A stretch of 64,000 nt of DNA from Papaver somniferum (Eukaryota; Streptophyta; Magnoliopsida; Ranunculales; Papaveraceae). Both the position numbers and the translations under genes were made by a program. Location: contig NC_039362.1 of assembly GCF_003573695.1 (NCBI RefSeq), forward strand, positions 199,122,585 to 199,186,584, read 5' to 3'. The notes below the pieces were generated by a model. That model made no database searches, was not told where the DNA came from, and worked only from the letters and a program-made list of their open reading frames with translations. Below, in pieces: positions 52,170-64,000 of this stretch. Position 1 is the first letter of the stretch. Each line of letters starts with the position of its first letter.

Positions 52170-52688
52170 TTACGTAAGAAAAACTACAAGAAATAATACT
52201 ATGCTTACGTAAGAAAAACTACAAGAAATAAAACTGGAACTCAAATGTTTAATGTGTTTCAGTAGATTCCTATTCTCCCATTGAATTAGGAGGACATTAT
52301 CAGTAATCGATTGGACCACTAGCTTTGCATCAGCTTCGATGTGAATATGTGTGAGATGTTTATGTTGAGCCCACAACAATGCTTCTCGAATAGATATGCA
52401 TTCTCCAGTCTCTGCGCTTAACACTCCATCTAAGTAGTTTCTCCTGACTCCTTCACAGCTTCCTGCATGATTTCGCAAAACGATACCAGTACCAAGAGTG
52501 TTAGTGTTTTCATCATATGAGGCATCTATATTAAATTTTAAAACATCATGCAATGGCGGTTTCCAGTGAGATGTTGCAGTAGGAAGAGTAATGTTTTGGT
52601 TCCCTGATGATGTATGCAGATGAGAGTTCATGTGATAATGGATTTTATGCATACTAGTATAAGGATTTAGATTAACTCCCTGAAACAC
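52170..52688 (-). pseudogene. LINE RNase H domain with tandem duplication at its end
   Basis: FNIDASYDENTNTLGTGIVL supplies the first Asp, ETGECISIREALLWAQ the Glu, and HIEADAKLVVQS the second Asp. The end is broken by a tandem duplication of about 33 bp (ATGCTTACGTAAGAAAAACT at 52167 and again at 52200). The expected DAVARTV end is read in another frame at about 52125-52150. Confidence 0.85.
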
Positions 52689-52706
52689 TTTTTCACATCT
52701 GTCCTT

Positions 52707-53180
52707 CTATAAGATCCAGGCAGTGATCATTAAGGTTGTAACTTCACTGCCAACACCATTACTATCTGTGAACCAGCTTTCGACCCAGACTGAGATGTTA
52801 TCATAACTCCTCTGCACTTCATTTATATCCACATTCATTAAACCCAAAACAGCTCTTGCATGTATGCAACGTAAAAGTATATGTTCCATTGTTTCTTCAC
52901 CTTGTCCACATATTGCACATTCAGTTTCAATATTAGGATCAAAATGAGCCAATTTACTTCTTGTAGAATGTGATTCAGGAATGCATCTCCAGGAAAATAG
53001 CTTTATTCTGTGCGCAGTATTAGTTTTCCAGAGTCTTTTCCAAGTATTATTGTGAATCACTCTTCCATTGATTGTAACCTTTGAAGAATTCATGGTGAGC
53101 TTTTTGTACGTGCTTTTAACAGAAAATTTGCCATCTCTCGAAGGCATCCACGTCATACTGTCTTCTTTAGAGATATCCAA
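52707..53180 (-). pseudogene. LINE zinc-binding post-RT domain (zf-RVT)
   Basis: It contains NTAHRIKLFSWRCIPESHST, then CAICGQGEETMEHILLRCIH, the zf-RVT Cys/His cluster. It is in another frame from the RT above, joined near 53160. Confidence 0.85.
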
Positions 53181-53303
53181 GAAATACCTTGTATCTTTTG
53201 ATAGGTGTTAACATCAAAAAGCTGATCCAAGAGGACGACATTCCAGCTATTTGAGTTGGGGAGAATCAGTTCTTCAATATCTTGGTAGAATCGATGAAGA
53301 TCA

Positions 53304-54775
53304 TTAACATGCATTGGAGGAGTATCCTGGTATCCACCTATCCAACCAAATTTTGGTTTTCTTCCCATTGTTTACTTCCATAAAATAATTTTGTTGAACA
53401 ATCTCCAGACCTTTTATTATACCATTCCAAGTATAGGAACAATTTTCTGCTTTGATAACTTGATGAAGAATATTGCCATGCTTGAAGTATTTACTGCCCA
53501 TAATCCTTGTCGAGAGAGCATCTGATTCAGTACACATTCTCCAGGCCAATTTGGTTAACAATGCTAGGTTAAGATTCTCAAGATCTCTGAAAGACAAACC
53601 TCCAAAGTCTTTAGATTTGCAGACCTTTTGCCAACCAATTGGGTTGTGACCTTTGTTAGATTTATGACCCCAGAAAAATTTCCTATGAATAGTTGTAAGC
53701 TTAGTAATCAGGTTATTGGGAAGCTTAAAAGTGCCCATTTGATAAACTGGTAAGGAGTTGAGAACATGTTTGATCATTGTAGCTCTGCCAGCTTGAGTAA
53801 GAGAAGAGGAAGACCATGTGGAGTATCTGCTTGAGAAGTTTTGTTCAATAGCTTTAAATGCCTCCTGTTTAGAATGCCCTAGTAATAAAGGAGAGCCAAG
53901 ATACCTCTCTTTTGAATTCATGGTTTTAACACCTAGCACTTGAGTAAGAGCTGCAACAACTTCTGGTTTTGTGTGCTTGCTGAAATGCACTGATGATTTC
54001 TCAAAATTAATCATCTGACCTGACTGTGCACTGAAATTTTGAAGTAAATCAAGTACGTTGTTGACTGAAGTAAGATTTGCTTGAGTGAAAATCAAGCAGT
54101 CATCTGCAAAGAGAAAATAATTGATGGTTGGAGAAGTAACAACCACTTTAATACCTTGTATGGACTTGTTTTGTTGAGCAGCAACAAGATGTCTTGAGAG
54201 AAATTCCATGGAGAGAATGAAAAGATAGGGTGAAGTGGATCACCTTGTCTGATTCCCCTTGTTGGAGTGAAATCTTCACATGGAGATCCATTTAACATGA
54301 CTGACAATGATGTAGTACTTATGCACTGTTGAATGAGATCACAAAACTCCTTGCTGAAACCAAAGTAATCCAAAACCTTTAGAAGAAAATTCCATTCCAG
54401 CCTATCAAAGGCTTTAGACATGTCTAGTTTGAGAGCAAGCCAACCAATTTGTCCTCTTTTCTTCTTCATGGAGTGAATTATTTCTTGTGCAATGACAGTG
54501 TTGTCACTTATTAACCTTCCAGAAACATATGCAGCTTGATAAGGTGAGATTATTTTCTCCATGAGTGGTTTGAGCCTGTTGACTAGAATTTTAGAAATAA
54601 TCTTATATGATGTGTTACATAGACCAATTGGTCTATAATCAGCTGCACAAATAACTTTCTTCTTTTTTGGAATGAGAAATATGTAAGTTTTGTTGATTTC
54701 ATTCACCATGAACTTAGATTCAAAAAATCTAGTTACCATATTACTTACATCACTGCCAATAACATGCCATTGACT
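53304..54775 (-). pseudogene. LINE reverse transcriptase domain
   Basis: The first frame starts in the RT N-terminus and shows TYIFLIPKKKKVICAADYRP and IGLCNTSYKIISKILVNRLK, then LALKLDMSKAFDRLEWNFLL (first catalytic Asp) and TPTRGIRQGDPLHPIFSF. A frameshift near 54150-54210 leads to NYFLFADDCLIFTQANLTSV, the YADD-type catalytic pair as FADD, and the thumb/connection region ending near 53304. Catalytic motifs are present, so decay is recent. In the intact protein this region performs target-primed reverse transcription. Confidence 0.9.
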
Positions 54776-56018
54776 TGATAGACACATTTATGTGTCTAAT
54801 TTGTCCTCAATGTTTCGTAATGTTAGTACTCGTTTTTATACTTATTATGGTGTTCTTATGTTTGTTTAGGTATTTTTGGAGAAGTACACTTATGTGGAAA
54901 AAGTTGCTCGAAAAGTGCTTTTCGGACACCCGAAGAAAAATTACTAAAGGCACCCTCACTTTGGTTAAGGGGCACTCAATTGATAAGGGGTTCTTTCCTG
55001 CTAAAGTCACCCCAGCTGTTGGATAAGGGCTGACTTCTTCTTCCTCTTTTGAATTAAGTTTTTGGCGGGAAAATGGTTTTTCACCTGCGGCATTCTCTGT
55101 TTTGATTTTGGAGGAATTGCAGTGAAACTCAATCACTGTTTTCGACTTGGATGATCTTGTTAGGCCCAAACAGGGTTGGTATGGGCTTTTGGGTCGACTA
55201 GTTTTGGCTGAATCGTAGGAAGTAGAGAAAAAAGGGTTTGTATATCTTTCAGATTCGGAGAACTTGGGCCAAAGTACGTGGAACAATAAACTCGGATTCT
55301 GTTGTGGAAGTTACGTGATATATCTTCCTTGCACGAGTTTGAATCAATTCTATACGATTTTCTCGCCTGTTTGGAGAAAGCAGCAAGACGCGTGAGAAAA
55401 TAAAACAGGGAAATCATGTGGGAGATATTCACGGGCAGTAATTGAAGAACATATTCTGGCAGAGTTGAGTTCGGAAAGTTTGACAGCCAACCAGATACAA
55501 AAGCATGAGTAATTCAAATATCTTCAGAGCACGCATGGAGGCAACTAAAAAAAGGAAAGAAAAATTATTTTCTTTACTGCCGACTGATGAAAGAATATCT
55601 TGAGTAATTGCAGTGATTTTCTTGAGGAAGAGAGGTATATATAGAGTGACGGAGTATCATAGAAGGGGGATGGAGAGTTTGGGATAGTTTAGAACACTAT
55701 AGAGACGCAAACAATCGAGTTGCAGGAAACTACCATTGCTGCTGCTGAAGAAGGAACGAAGAACATAAGACCCACACACAACTGTCGTATTTGCTACAGT
55801 GGAAACGACACATATAGAGCAGTCTTATAAGATACAGTAACAGTGATAGTTATCATTTATCGTACTCTGTAACAGTTGGTTTGTAACAAATATAATTGTT
55901 ACAAACCCGGTTTTATTATTTTTCTCCCATTTCATTATTGTGAACACCTTTTTGAGCAATGAAAAATTCATTTGAGCGTGTTTTCATCATGCGGAGATAG
56001 AACCCATCACTGGGACAA
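54776..56018 (+). mobile_element. LTR-like sequence, interrupted by the following element
   Basis: It starts TGATAGACACATTTATGTGT exactly where LINE coding stops. It has the AT-rich, non-coding character of a plant LTR and runs until the young element inserts at 56019. Its other end would lie past the window. A 159-codon minus frame at 54807-55286 has no domain. Inferred from the abrupt junctions and TG start. Confidence 0.4.
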
Positions 56019-58544
56019 TGATGAGTGCCAAATATTGTATATATTTATCCCTTTTTGTTGGCATTTTAACTCATCTTTTATGCATTAATTCTACATTTTA
56101 TCCCATATTCTGTATTTTCATTGTTTTCAAGAATAAATATTTTTCTTACTTAATTTTGCATTTTTAGGTAATAAATAAAGTTCGGATGAGTCGCGGAGCG
56201 AAAAGAGCAGAAAAGTAGTGAAAAGCCGGGAGAAATCACGCAAGGAAGCCGCGAAGAATGGTGCGCACAACCTCATTTTCTACACACAAAAGCGCATCCT
56301 TTCTCAGCCATCAGATCAGTTCTCAGAAGCATCCGACGGTCGCTCCTTCATAGAGCATCAAAATCTGAAGTCTCTGCCGAGCACCACAGCGCTGAAATTC
56401 CAAGCCTTCAGATTAGATGGTAGTTGAATCCAACGGTCGCTCCCTTGCTGTTCATCAACGTTTGATATCTCCGCCTTACACTACAACACCTAACCCCATC
56501 TAGAGCCGTTAACTTCGTTGTATCAAAAAATCTGACGGTCGCTACCAACCTCATCAGGAGGAACCATCCGATCCACCTACCAGCTTCGCATCCAGTGACT
56601 CAGCGTCGCAGAACATCAAACTCGATACGCCCGCCTAACACCCAAATACCTAATACCCTCCTTCCCAAAACAGTCGACCTCTCCTCCCTCACTTCTCCAC
56701 AGCAGAGAACCACCATCACCTTCCCCTGCAACCGTACCACCACCTTCTTCACCTTCACTGCCACCACCACACCTCCACCATCATCACCCTATCACCCAAC
56801 AACCAAAACCCATCTCCCCCCTAGCCCTCTAGTTCCCTATTTTCTCATTTTTTCACGCTTCTCTGCCTGAAACCCTAGGCGTGAAAAAAATCGATAAATT
56901 AGGTAACCTAGAGTTGCAATTAGAGCATGGGAATGGAGTAAGAGCAATTACAAAGCATGGGTCGACGATTTCAAGCATCAATTTCAAAGAAATTAGGTAA
57001 ACCTAATTTAACTGATATTTGGGGAAGAACAAACCCTAATTTTGGGGGAATTAGGTAATTTAGGGAATTGTGTTTGTGAGCTATAAATAGAGAATGGGTG
57101 TAGTGTGAGAAACCTTATGCTTGGAGTAGCCAACATCCAGGACTTTCATGTCCTGTTAACTGTTAATTTCTGTTAAATGTTAATTTCAGTTCACAGTTCA
57201 GTTTCATGTTCATGTTAGATTTTCATATCTTGTTAAATGTATCCTGTTAATGTTTGTTATTACTGTTAGATGTTTGTGTTCATTGTTGATGTTTATGTTC
57301 ACTGTTATGTTAAACTTGCTAAACTTGCTGTTAAACTTGCTGTTAGTTAAATGTTCATTGTTAATACTTGTGTCCTGTTAATTCTATTCTTTCCTGTTGA
57401 TGTTTGTTACATGTTCACTATTGTGTGTAATTTGCTGTCACAATTGATGGAATGCTAGGCTAGATATCTTAGAAGCTTTGTGCTGATTGTGCAATGGAAG
57501 AAATCAGTGCTTAAAGCAAGCTGATTTTCTTGCCATTCCTTGTGTATGCTTAGGTTGCACTTTGATTGAGCATTGGGAGAAACTAGTGCTCATAGCAAGC
57601 TAGTTTTCTTCCCATTCTATTTGTTTGCCTATATTCTTGCCTTAGTTTTGCTCCATGTTAGTTTCATTATCATCCCTGCCCTTGGCTTAGGCCTTGGTTC
57701 ATCTTGTGTTGTTTTCAGTTGCTTTTGTTCATCTTTGCTTGCACTGTTTTCTGTGGCTTAGGCCTTTGCTGCTATTTGCTTTCCCCTGCTGTGTGCTCCC
57801 TTGTGCTGCTGTGCACTGCTTGTGCAGCTGCAGCTGCTGCTGCCTTCCCTTCTGCTGTTGATGTTGTCTGCTGCAGCTCCTTTGCTGCATTGTTCTCTTC
57901 CCACTGCCTCTGCTCTTGGCTTGCTGCAACTCTGTTGCTGCTGCCTTCCTTGGCCTTGCTGTGCACTTGCCTCTGCAGTGCAGTATTGCTGCTGCCTTCA
58001 CTTGCTGTGCAGCTCTTGCTCCTGCTGCTGCTGCCACTCCACTTCTGTTCTTGTTGTTGCTGCTGCTTCCTGCAGCCAAGCAAAGCCCAATCCAACTGAG
58101 CCCAAAGCTCAGCTCATTCCAAAAAGCTAAGGCCCAGTCCACAGTTACTAAGCCCAGATTTGAACCAAAAGTTGAAGCCCAGTTCATTAAAAATCAAAGC
58201 CCAATTCAACCAACCTGTGGGCTTAATCCATAAGCCTAAACTCAAAAGCCCAAGACCAAACCAACTGAGTCCAAGGCTCAGTTCACTTCACAGGCCCAAG
58301 GCCTAAAGTATTTCATTGTTAAAAAAAAAACAAACCCATTAAGCCCAACAGTTCCAAAGGGTATTCAAAGCCCAATAATAGCAAATTTAGAAACCAAAAT
58401 AGCTAGAAACATTTCCAAAACACACCCGATCTCTGTGGATCGACCCGTACTTGCACGAGCTACAACCGACGACCGTGCACTTGCGGTATTACTGTAGGCC
58501 CCCGTTTTTATTACGCTTAATTTTACATATCCCAAAGCCTATCA
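56019..58544 (+). repeat. 5' LTR, 2526 bp
   Basis: It ends AAAGCCTATCA. It contains a GCTGCTGCC-rich low-complexity stretch (57770-58080) that the 3' LTR lacks. Confidence 0.9.
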
Positions 58545-58550
58545 AGTTTT

Positions 58551-58567
58551 TGGCGCCGCTGCCGGGG
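58551..58567 (+). other. Primer-binding site
   Basis: TGGCGCCGCTGCCGGGG, 6 nt after the LTR end. It is nearly the classic plant Ty3 (Athila-type) primer site. Confidence 0.8.
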
Positions 58568-58618
58568 AATGTTTTGCATTTAAATATAAATATCTTCCCG
58601 GCCGCTGCCAAGTTTTTG

Positions 58619-58635
58619 GCGCCGCTGCCGGGGAT
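58619..58635 (+). repeat. Duplicate of the primer-binding site
   Basis: AAGTTTTTGGCGCCGCTGCC recurs 68 bp downstream of the first copy, including the preceding AAGTTTT. Confidence 0.8.
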
Positions 58636-59246
58636 TGGTGCTGTGTTTTTCTTGTTGTTTTATTAGCTATTTTTGCATTTCACTGCATAGCATTTGCATC
58701 TGCATCTGCTTCACTTCATTTGCTGTTGGACCTGCTGTTCTGAACCTGTTTTTCCTCTGCTGGGACGCCACCAAGGAAAAGAATCAAAGCCCAACTGGGT
58801 TTTTGCAACAATATCAGAGCAGCTGGGCTGTGCTAAAAAGGTAAGCCTAAACCCATTCATTGAGAGAACCCAACCTGTGGGCTTCCAAATTTTTAATTGT
58901 GGGCTTGTAATAATTAACCCAATTTTTTGGGCTTTTTATTTTCTATTTTGGGTTTGTAATAAATTTTGGGCTTGTTGTGGGCTTGTATTTATTTTGTGTG
59001 GGCTTGTTTAAATTCTTTCATTGGACTTGTATTTTAGACTCTGGGTTTAAACCCAGCTGAGCTTATAACTGATTGTGGACTTGTAAGTGGACCTCGAAAC
59101 CAAAGTTTTAAAACAAACGTCGGGCCTTAACCAACTGGGCCAAATTAAACTTTCAAAATTAAAACTTGGATTTTCGTAGGCCGCAGCCTTCCTTCCATTC
59201 ATTAGAGGCTTGCACAGTGGGCTTGCTCCCATTTCAAAAACCAAAA

Positions 59247-59247
<1 letters not shown>

Positions 59248-59278
<31 letters not shown>
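59248..59278 (+). repeat. A-tract in the retroelement leader
   Basis: A run of about 31 As, between the leader and gag. Confidence 0.8.
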
Positions 59279-59279
<1 letters not shown>

Positions 59280-59509
59280 AAAAATTTTACTGCTCCCATT
59301 TTAAACCAAAATATCCACCAAAACCAAATTTTTCCCAAAAATCCAAACCCATCAAAAACCAAATTTTCCCATTAAAACCAAATAGTGGGCTTTGTGTCAT
59401 TTCAAAATGGACCAACCTCGTGCTCTCCATGAATACATGTATCCAATAAAAATTCCATTATCATGTATTGTATTACCTCAAACCAATAACCCTTTTAAAA
59501 TAAATGCAA

Positions 59510-60038
59510 CATGATACAAATACTTCCTATATTTCGAGGGTTCGATTCTGAGAACCCCTATACTCATGTAAGAGAGTTTGAACAAATTTGTCGGACTATG
59601 CAACCTGATCATTGTCCGAAGACTCTCTGAAATTGCGTTTGTTTACATTTTCTTTAAAAGAAAGGGCCAAAACATGGTTTTACGGTTTGAGACCACAATC
59701 AATCACCACTTGGGAACAACTCACTAATCAATTTTTCCAAAAATTTTTCCACATCATAGGACCATCGCTATTCGTCAAATATCAATTGTTTTGTCCAATT
59801 GGATGAGGAAACTGTTTTTCACTATTTTGAACGTTTTAATGATTTGTTGAGTGAATGTCCGCACCATGGAATTGAGAAGTGGAGACTTGTCGTCATCCTC
59901 TATGAGGGACTAGACTTTAAATCTCGAACCATGGTTGAGTCTATGTGTAATGGTGAGTTTATTGATAAATCTGTGGATGATGCATGGAATTTTTTAGCCG
60001 AGATTGCAGAGAAAAACCCATCAATGGGAATCCGTTAG
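59510..60038 (+). pseudogene. Retrotransposon gag, two frameshifts
   Basis: MIQILPIFRGFDSENPYTHV (from 59513), then after a frame change KLRLFTFSLKERAKTWFYGL, then after a second change near 59800 ETVFHYFERFNDLLSECPHH and DAWNFLAEIAEKNP. This is the capsid region of plant Ty3/Athila-type gag (SLKERAKTWFYGL, then FxxRFxDLLxxCPHHG). Copies elsewhere could supply the missing enzymes in trans. Confidence 0.85.
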
Positions 60039-62350
<2,312 letters not shown>

Positions 62351-64000
62351 TGATGAGTGCCAAATATTGTATATATTTATCCCTTTTTGTTGGCATTTTA
62401 ACTCATCTTTTATGCATTAATTCTACATTTTATCCCATATTCTGTATTTTCATTGTTTTCAAGAATAAATATTTTTCTTACTTAATTTTGCATTTTTAGG
62501 TAATAAATAAAGTTCGGATGAGTCGCGGAGCGAAAAGAGCAGAAAAGTAGTGAAAAGCCGGGAGAAATCACGCAAGGAAGCCGCGAAGAATGGTGCGCAC
62601 AACCTCATTTTCTACACACAAAAGCGCATCCTTTCTCAGCCATCAGATCAGTTCTCAGAAGCATCCGACGGTCGCTCCTTCATAGAGCATCAAAATCTGA
62701 AGTCTCTGCCGAGCACCACAGCGCTGAAATTCCAAGCCTTCAGATTAGATGGTAGTTGAATCCAACGGTCGCTCCCTTGCTGTTCATCAACGTTTGATAT
62801 CTCCGCCTTACACTACAACACCTAACCCCATCTAGAGCCGTTAACTTCGTTGTATCAAAAAATCTGACGGTCGCTACCAACCTCATCAGGAGGAACCATC
62901 CGATCCACCTACCAGCTTCGCATCCAGTGACTCAGCGTCGCAGAACATCAAACTCGATACGCCCGCCTAACACCCAAATACCTAATACCCTCCTTCCCAA
63001 AACAGTCGACCTCTCCTCCCTCACTTCTCCACAGCAGAGAACCACCATCACCTTCCCCTGCAACCGTACCACCACCTTCTTCACCTTCACTGCCACCACC
63101 ACACCTCCACCATCATCACCCTATCACCCAACAACCAAAACCCATCTCCCCCCTAGCCCTCTAGTTCCCTATTTTCTCATTTTTTCACGCTTCTCTGCCT
63201 GAAACCCTAGGCGTGAAAAAAATCGATAAATTAGGTAACCTAGAGTTGCAATTAGAGCATGGGAATGGAGTAAGAGCAATTACAAAGCATGGGTCGACGA
63301 TTTCAAGCATCAATTTCAAAGAAATTAGGTAAACCTAATTTAACTGATATTTGGGGAAGAACAAACCCTAATTTTGGGGGAATTAGGTAATTTAGGGAAT
63401 TGTGTTTGTGAGCTATAAATAGAGAATGGGTGTAGTGTGAGAAACCTTATGCTTGGAGTAGCCAACATCCAGGACTTTCATGTCCTGTTAACTGTTAATT
63501 TCTGTTAAATGTTAATTTCAGTTCACAGTTCAGTTTCATGTTCATGTTAGATTTTCATATCTTGTTAAATGTATCCTGTTAATGTTTGTTATTACTGTTA
63601 GATGTTTGTGTTCATTGTTGATGTTTATGTTCACTGTTATGTTAAACTTGCTAAACTTGCTGTTAAACTTGCTGTTAGTTAAATGTTCATTGTTAATACT
63701 TGTGTCCTGTTAATTCTATTCTTTCCTGTTTATGTTTACTAAGCCCAGATTTGAACCAAAAGTTGAAGCCCAGTTCATTAAAAATCAAAGCCCAATTCAA
63801 CCAACCTGTGGGCTTAATCCATAAGCCTAAACTCAAAAGCCCAAGACCAAACCAACTGAGTCCAAGGCTCAGTTCACTTCACAGGCCCAAGGCCTAAAGT
63901 ATTTCATTGTTAAAAAAAAACAAACCCATTAAGCCCAACAGTTCCAAAGGGTATTCAAAGCCCAATAATAGCAAATTTAGAAACCAAAATAGCTAGAAAC
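62351..64000 (+). repeat. 3' LTR, cut by window end
   Basis: Offset to the 5' LTR is 6332 up to about 63735, then 5591. So 741 bp present in the 5' LTR (about 57403-58146) is absent here. Other differences are minimal (for example A10 against A9 near 58321/63912). Confidence 0.9.

Larger units (their letters stand above)
51999..54775 (-). mobile_element. L1-type LINE, minus strand, RT to tail, cut on the 5' side
   Basis: The 3' end is at the poly-T (minus poly-A) at 51999-52010. Reading leftward from 54775: RT fingers/palm, the FADD motif, the post-RT zinc region, then RNase H. The 5' side stops inside the RT N-terminus, at the start of an LTR-like sequence with a TGATAG end. So this may be a split element whose remainder lies beyond the window, and not a 5'-truncated insertion. 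Confidence 0.85.

Noticed and set aside
54807..55286. 159-codon minus frame as a host gene
   Set aside because: It lies in LTR-like non-coding sequence and has no domain-like pattern.
57729..58187. Long Gln/Ser/Ala-rich or Leu/Ala/Cys-rich frames
   Set aside because: All come from GCTGCTGCC low-complexity DNA in an LTR and are open in several frames at once.

Overview
This window reads as nuclear DNA of a flowering plant. Two intact multi-exon host genes have GT-AG introns and plant-type domain architectures, and most of the rest is plant transposable elements: long L1-type LINEs with RNase H, LTR retrotransposons of several families, and TIR/MITE elements. The sequence does not settle the species. 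The general style would fit a basal eudicot such as a poppy relative, but that is a guess.

Layout. 1-9.6 kb: a cut-off LTR, a truncated transposon-type coding remnant, two related TIR elements (one carrying an array of small hairpins), a broken acidic-protein pseudogene, and a decayed L1-type LINE (about 5970-9592, + strand) with a large internal deletion. 9.7-24.3 kb is the genic island, all on the minus strand: a duplicated stub of the receptor kinase 3' end, a frameshifted F-box gene, a complete LRR receptor kinase of the RGI/RCH1 type (2 exons, 1194 aa), and a complete 22-exon 6-phosphofructo-2-kinase/fructose-2,6-bisphosphatase (759 aa). 24.7-25.45 kb is a TIR element made largely of nine hairpin units.

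26.9-64 kb is a nested retroelement landscape. I could close six insertions with target-site duplications: a solo LTR at 26886-31534 (AAAGT); a protease-only LTR element nested in it at 27108-29428 (ATATC); a solo LTR at 33670-36162 (ATAAT); a 5.5-kb LTR element without a recognised protein at 38706-44206 (GGCTT); a 5-kb Sirevirus-like element at 46085-51124 (GTCTA), which interrupts an exon-like reading frame; and the hairpin TIR element at 24729-25450 (8 bp). The TIR element at 1970-3232 also has an 8-bp duplication. A second L1-type LINE (52.0-54.8 kb, minus) is cut by an LTR-like sequence. That sequence is itself cut by a very young gag-only element (56019 to beyond the window end).

Most unusual content: (1) the 38.7-44.2 kb element carries a roughly 0.6-kb inverted repeat whose loop holds three or four tRNA-like A-box/B-box modules in the sense orientation of the element; (2) several unrelated elements carry tandem arrays of short hairpin units, each array with its own motif; (3) the U3 regions of one LTR family carry palindromic motifs that differ from copy to copy. 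The host genes are ordinary single-copy-type genes and do not form a pathway with each other: one is a membrane peptide-hormone receptor kinase, the other a cytosolic regulator of fructose-2,6-bisphosphate.
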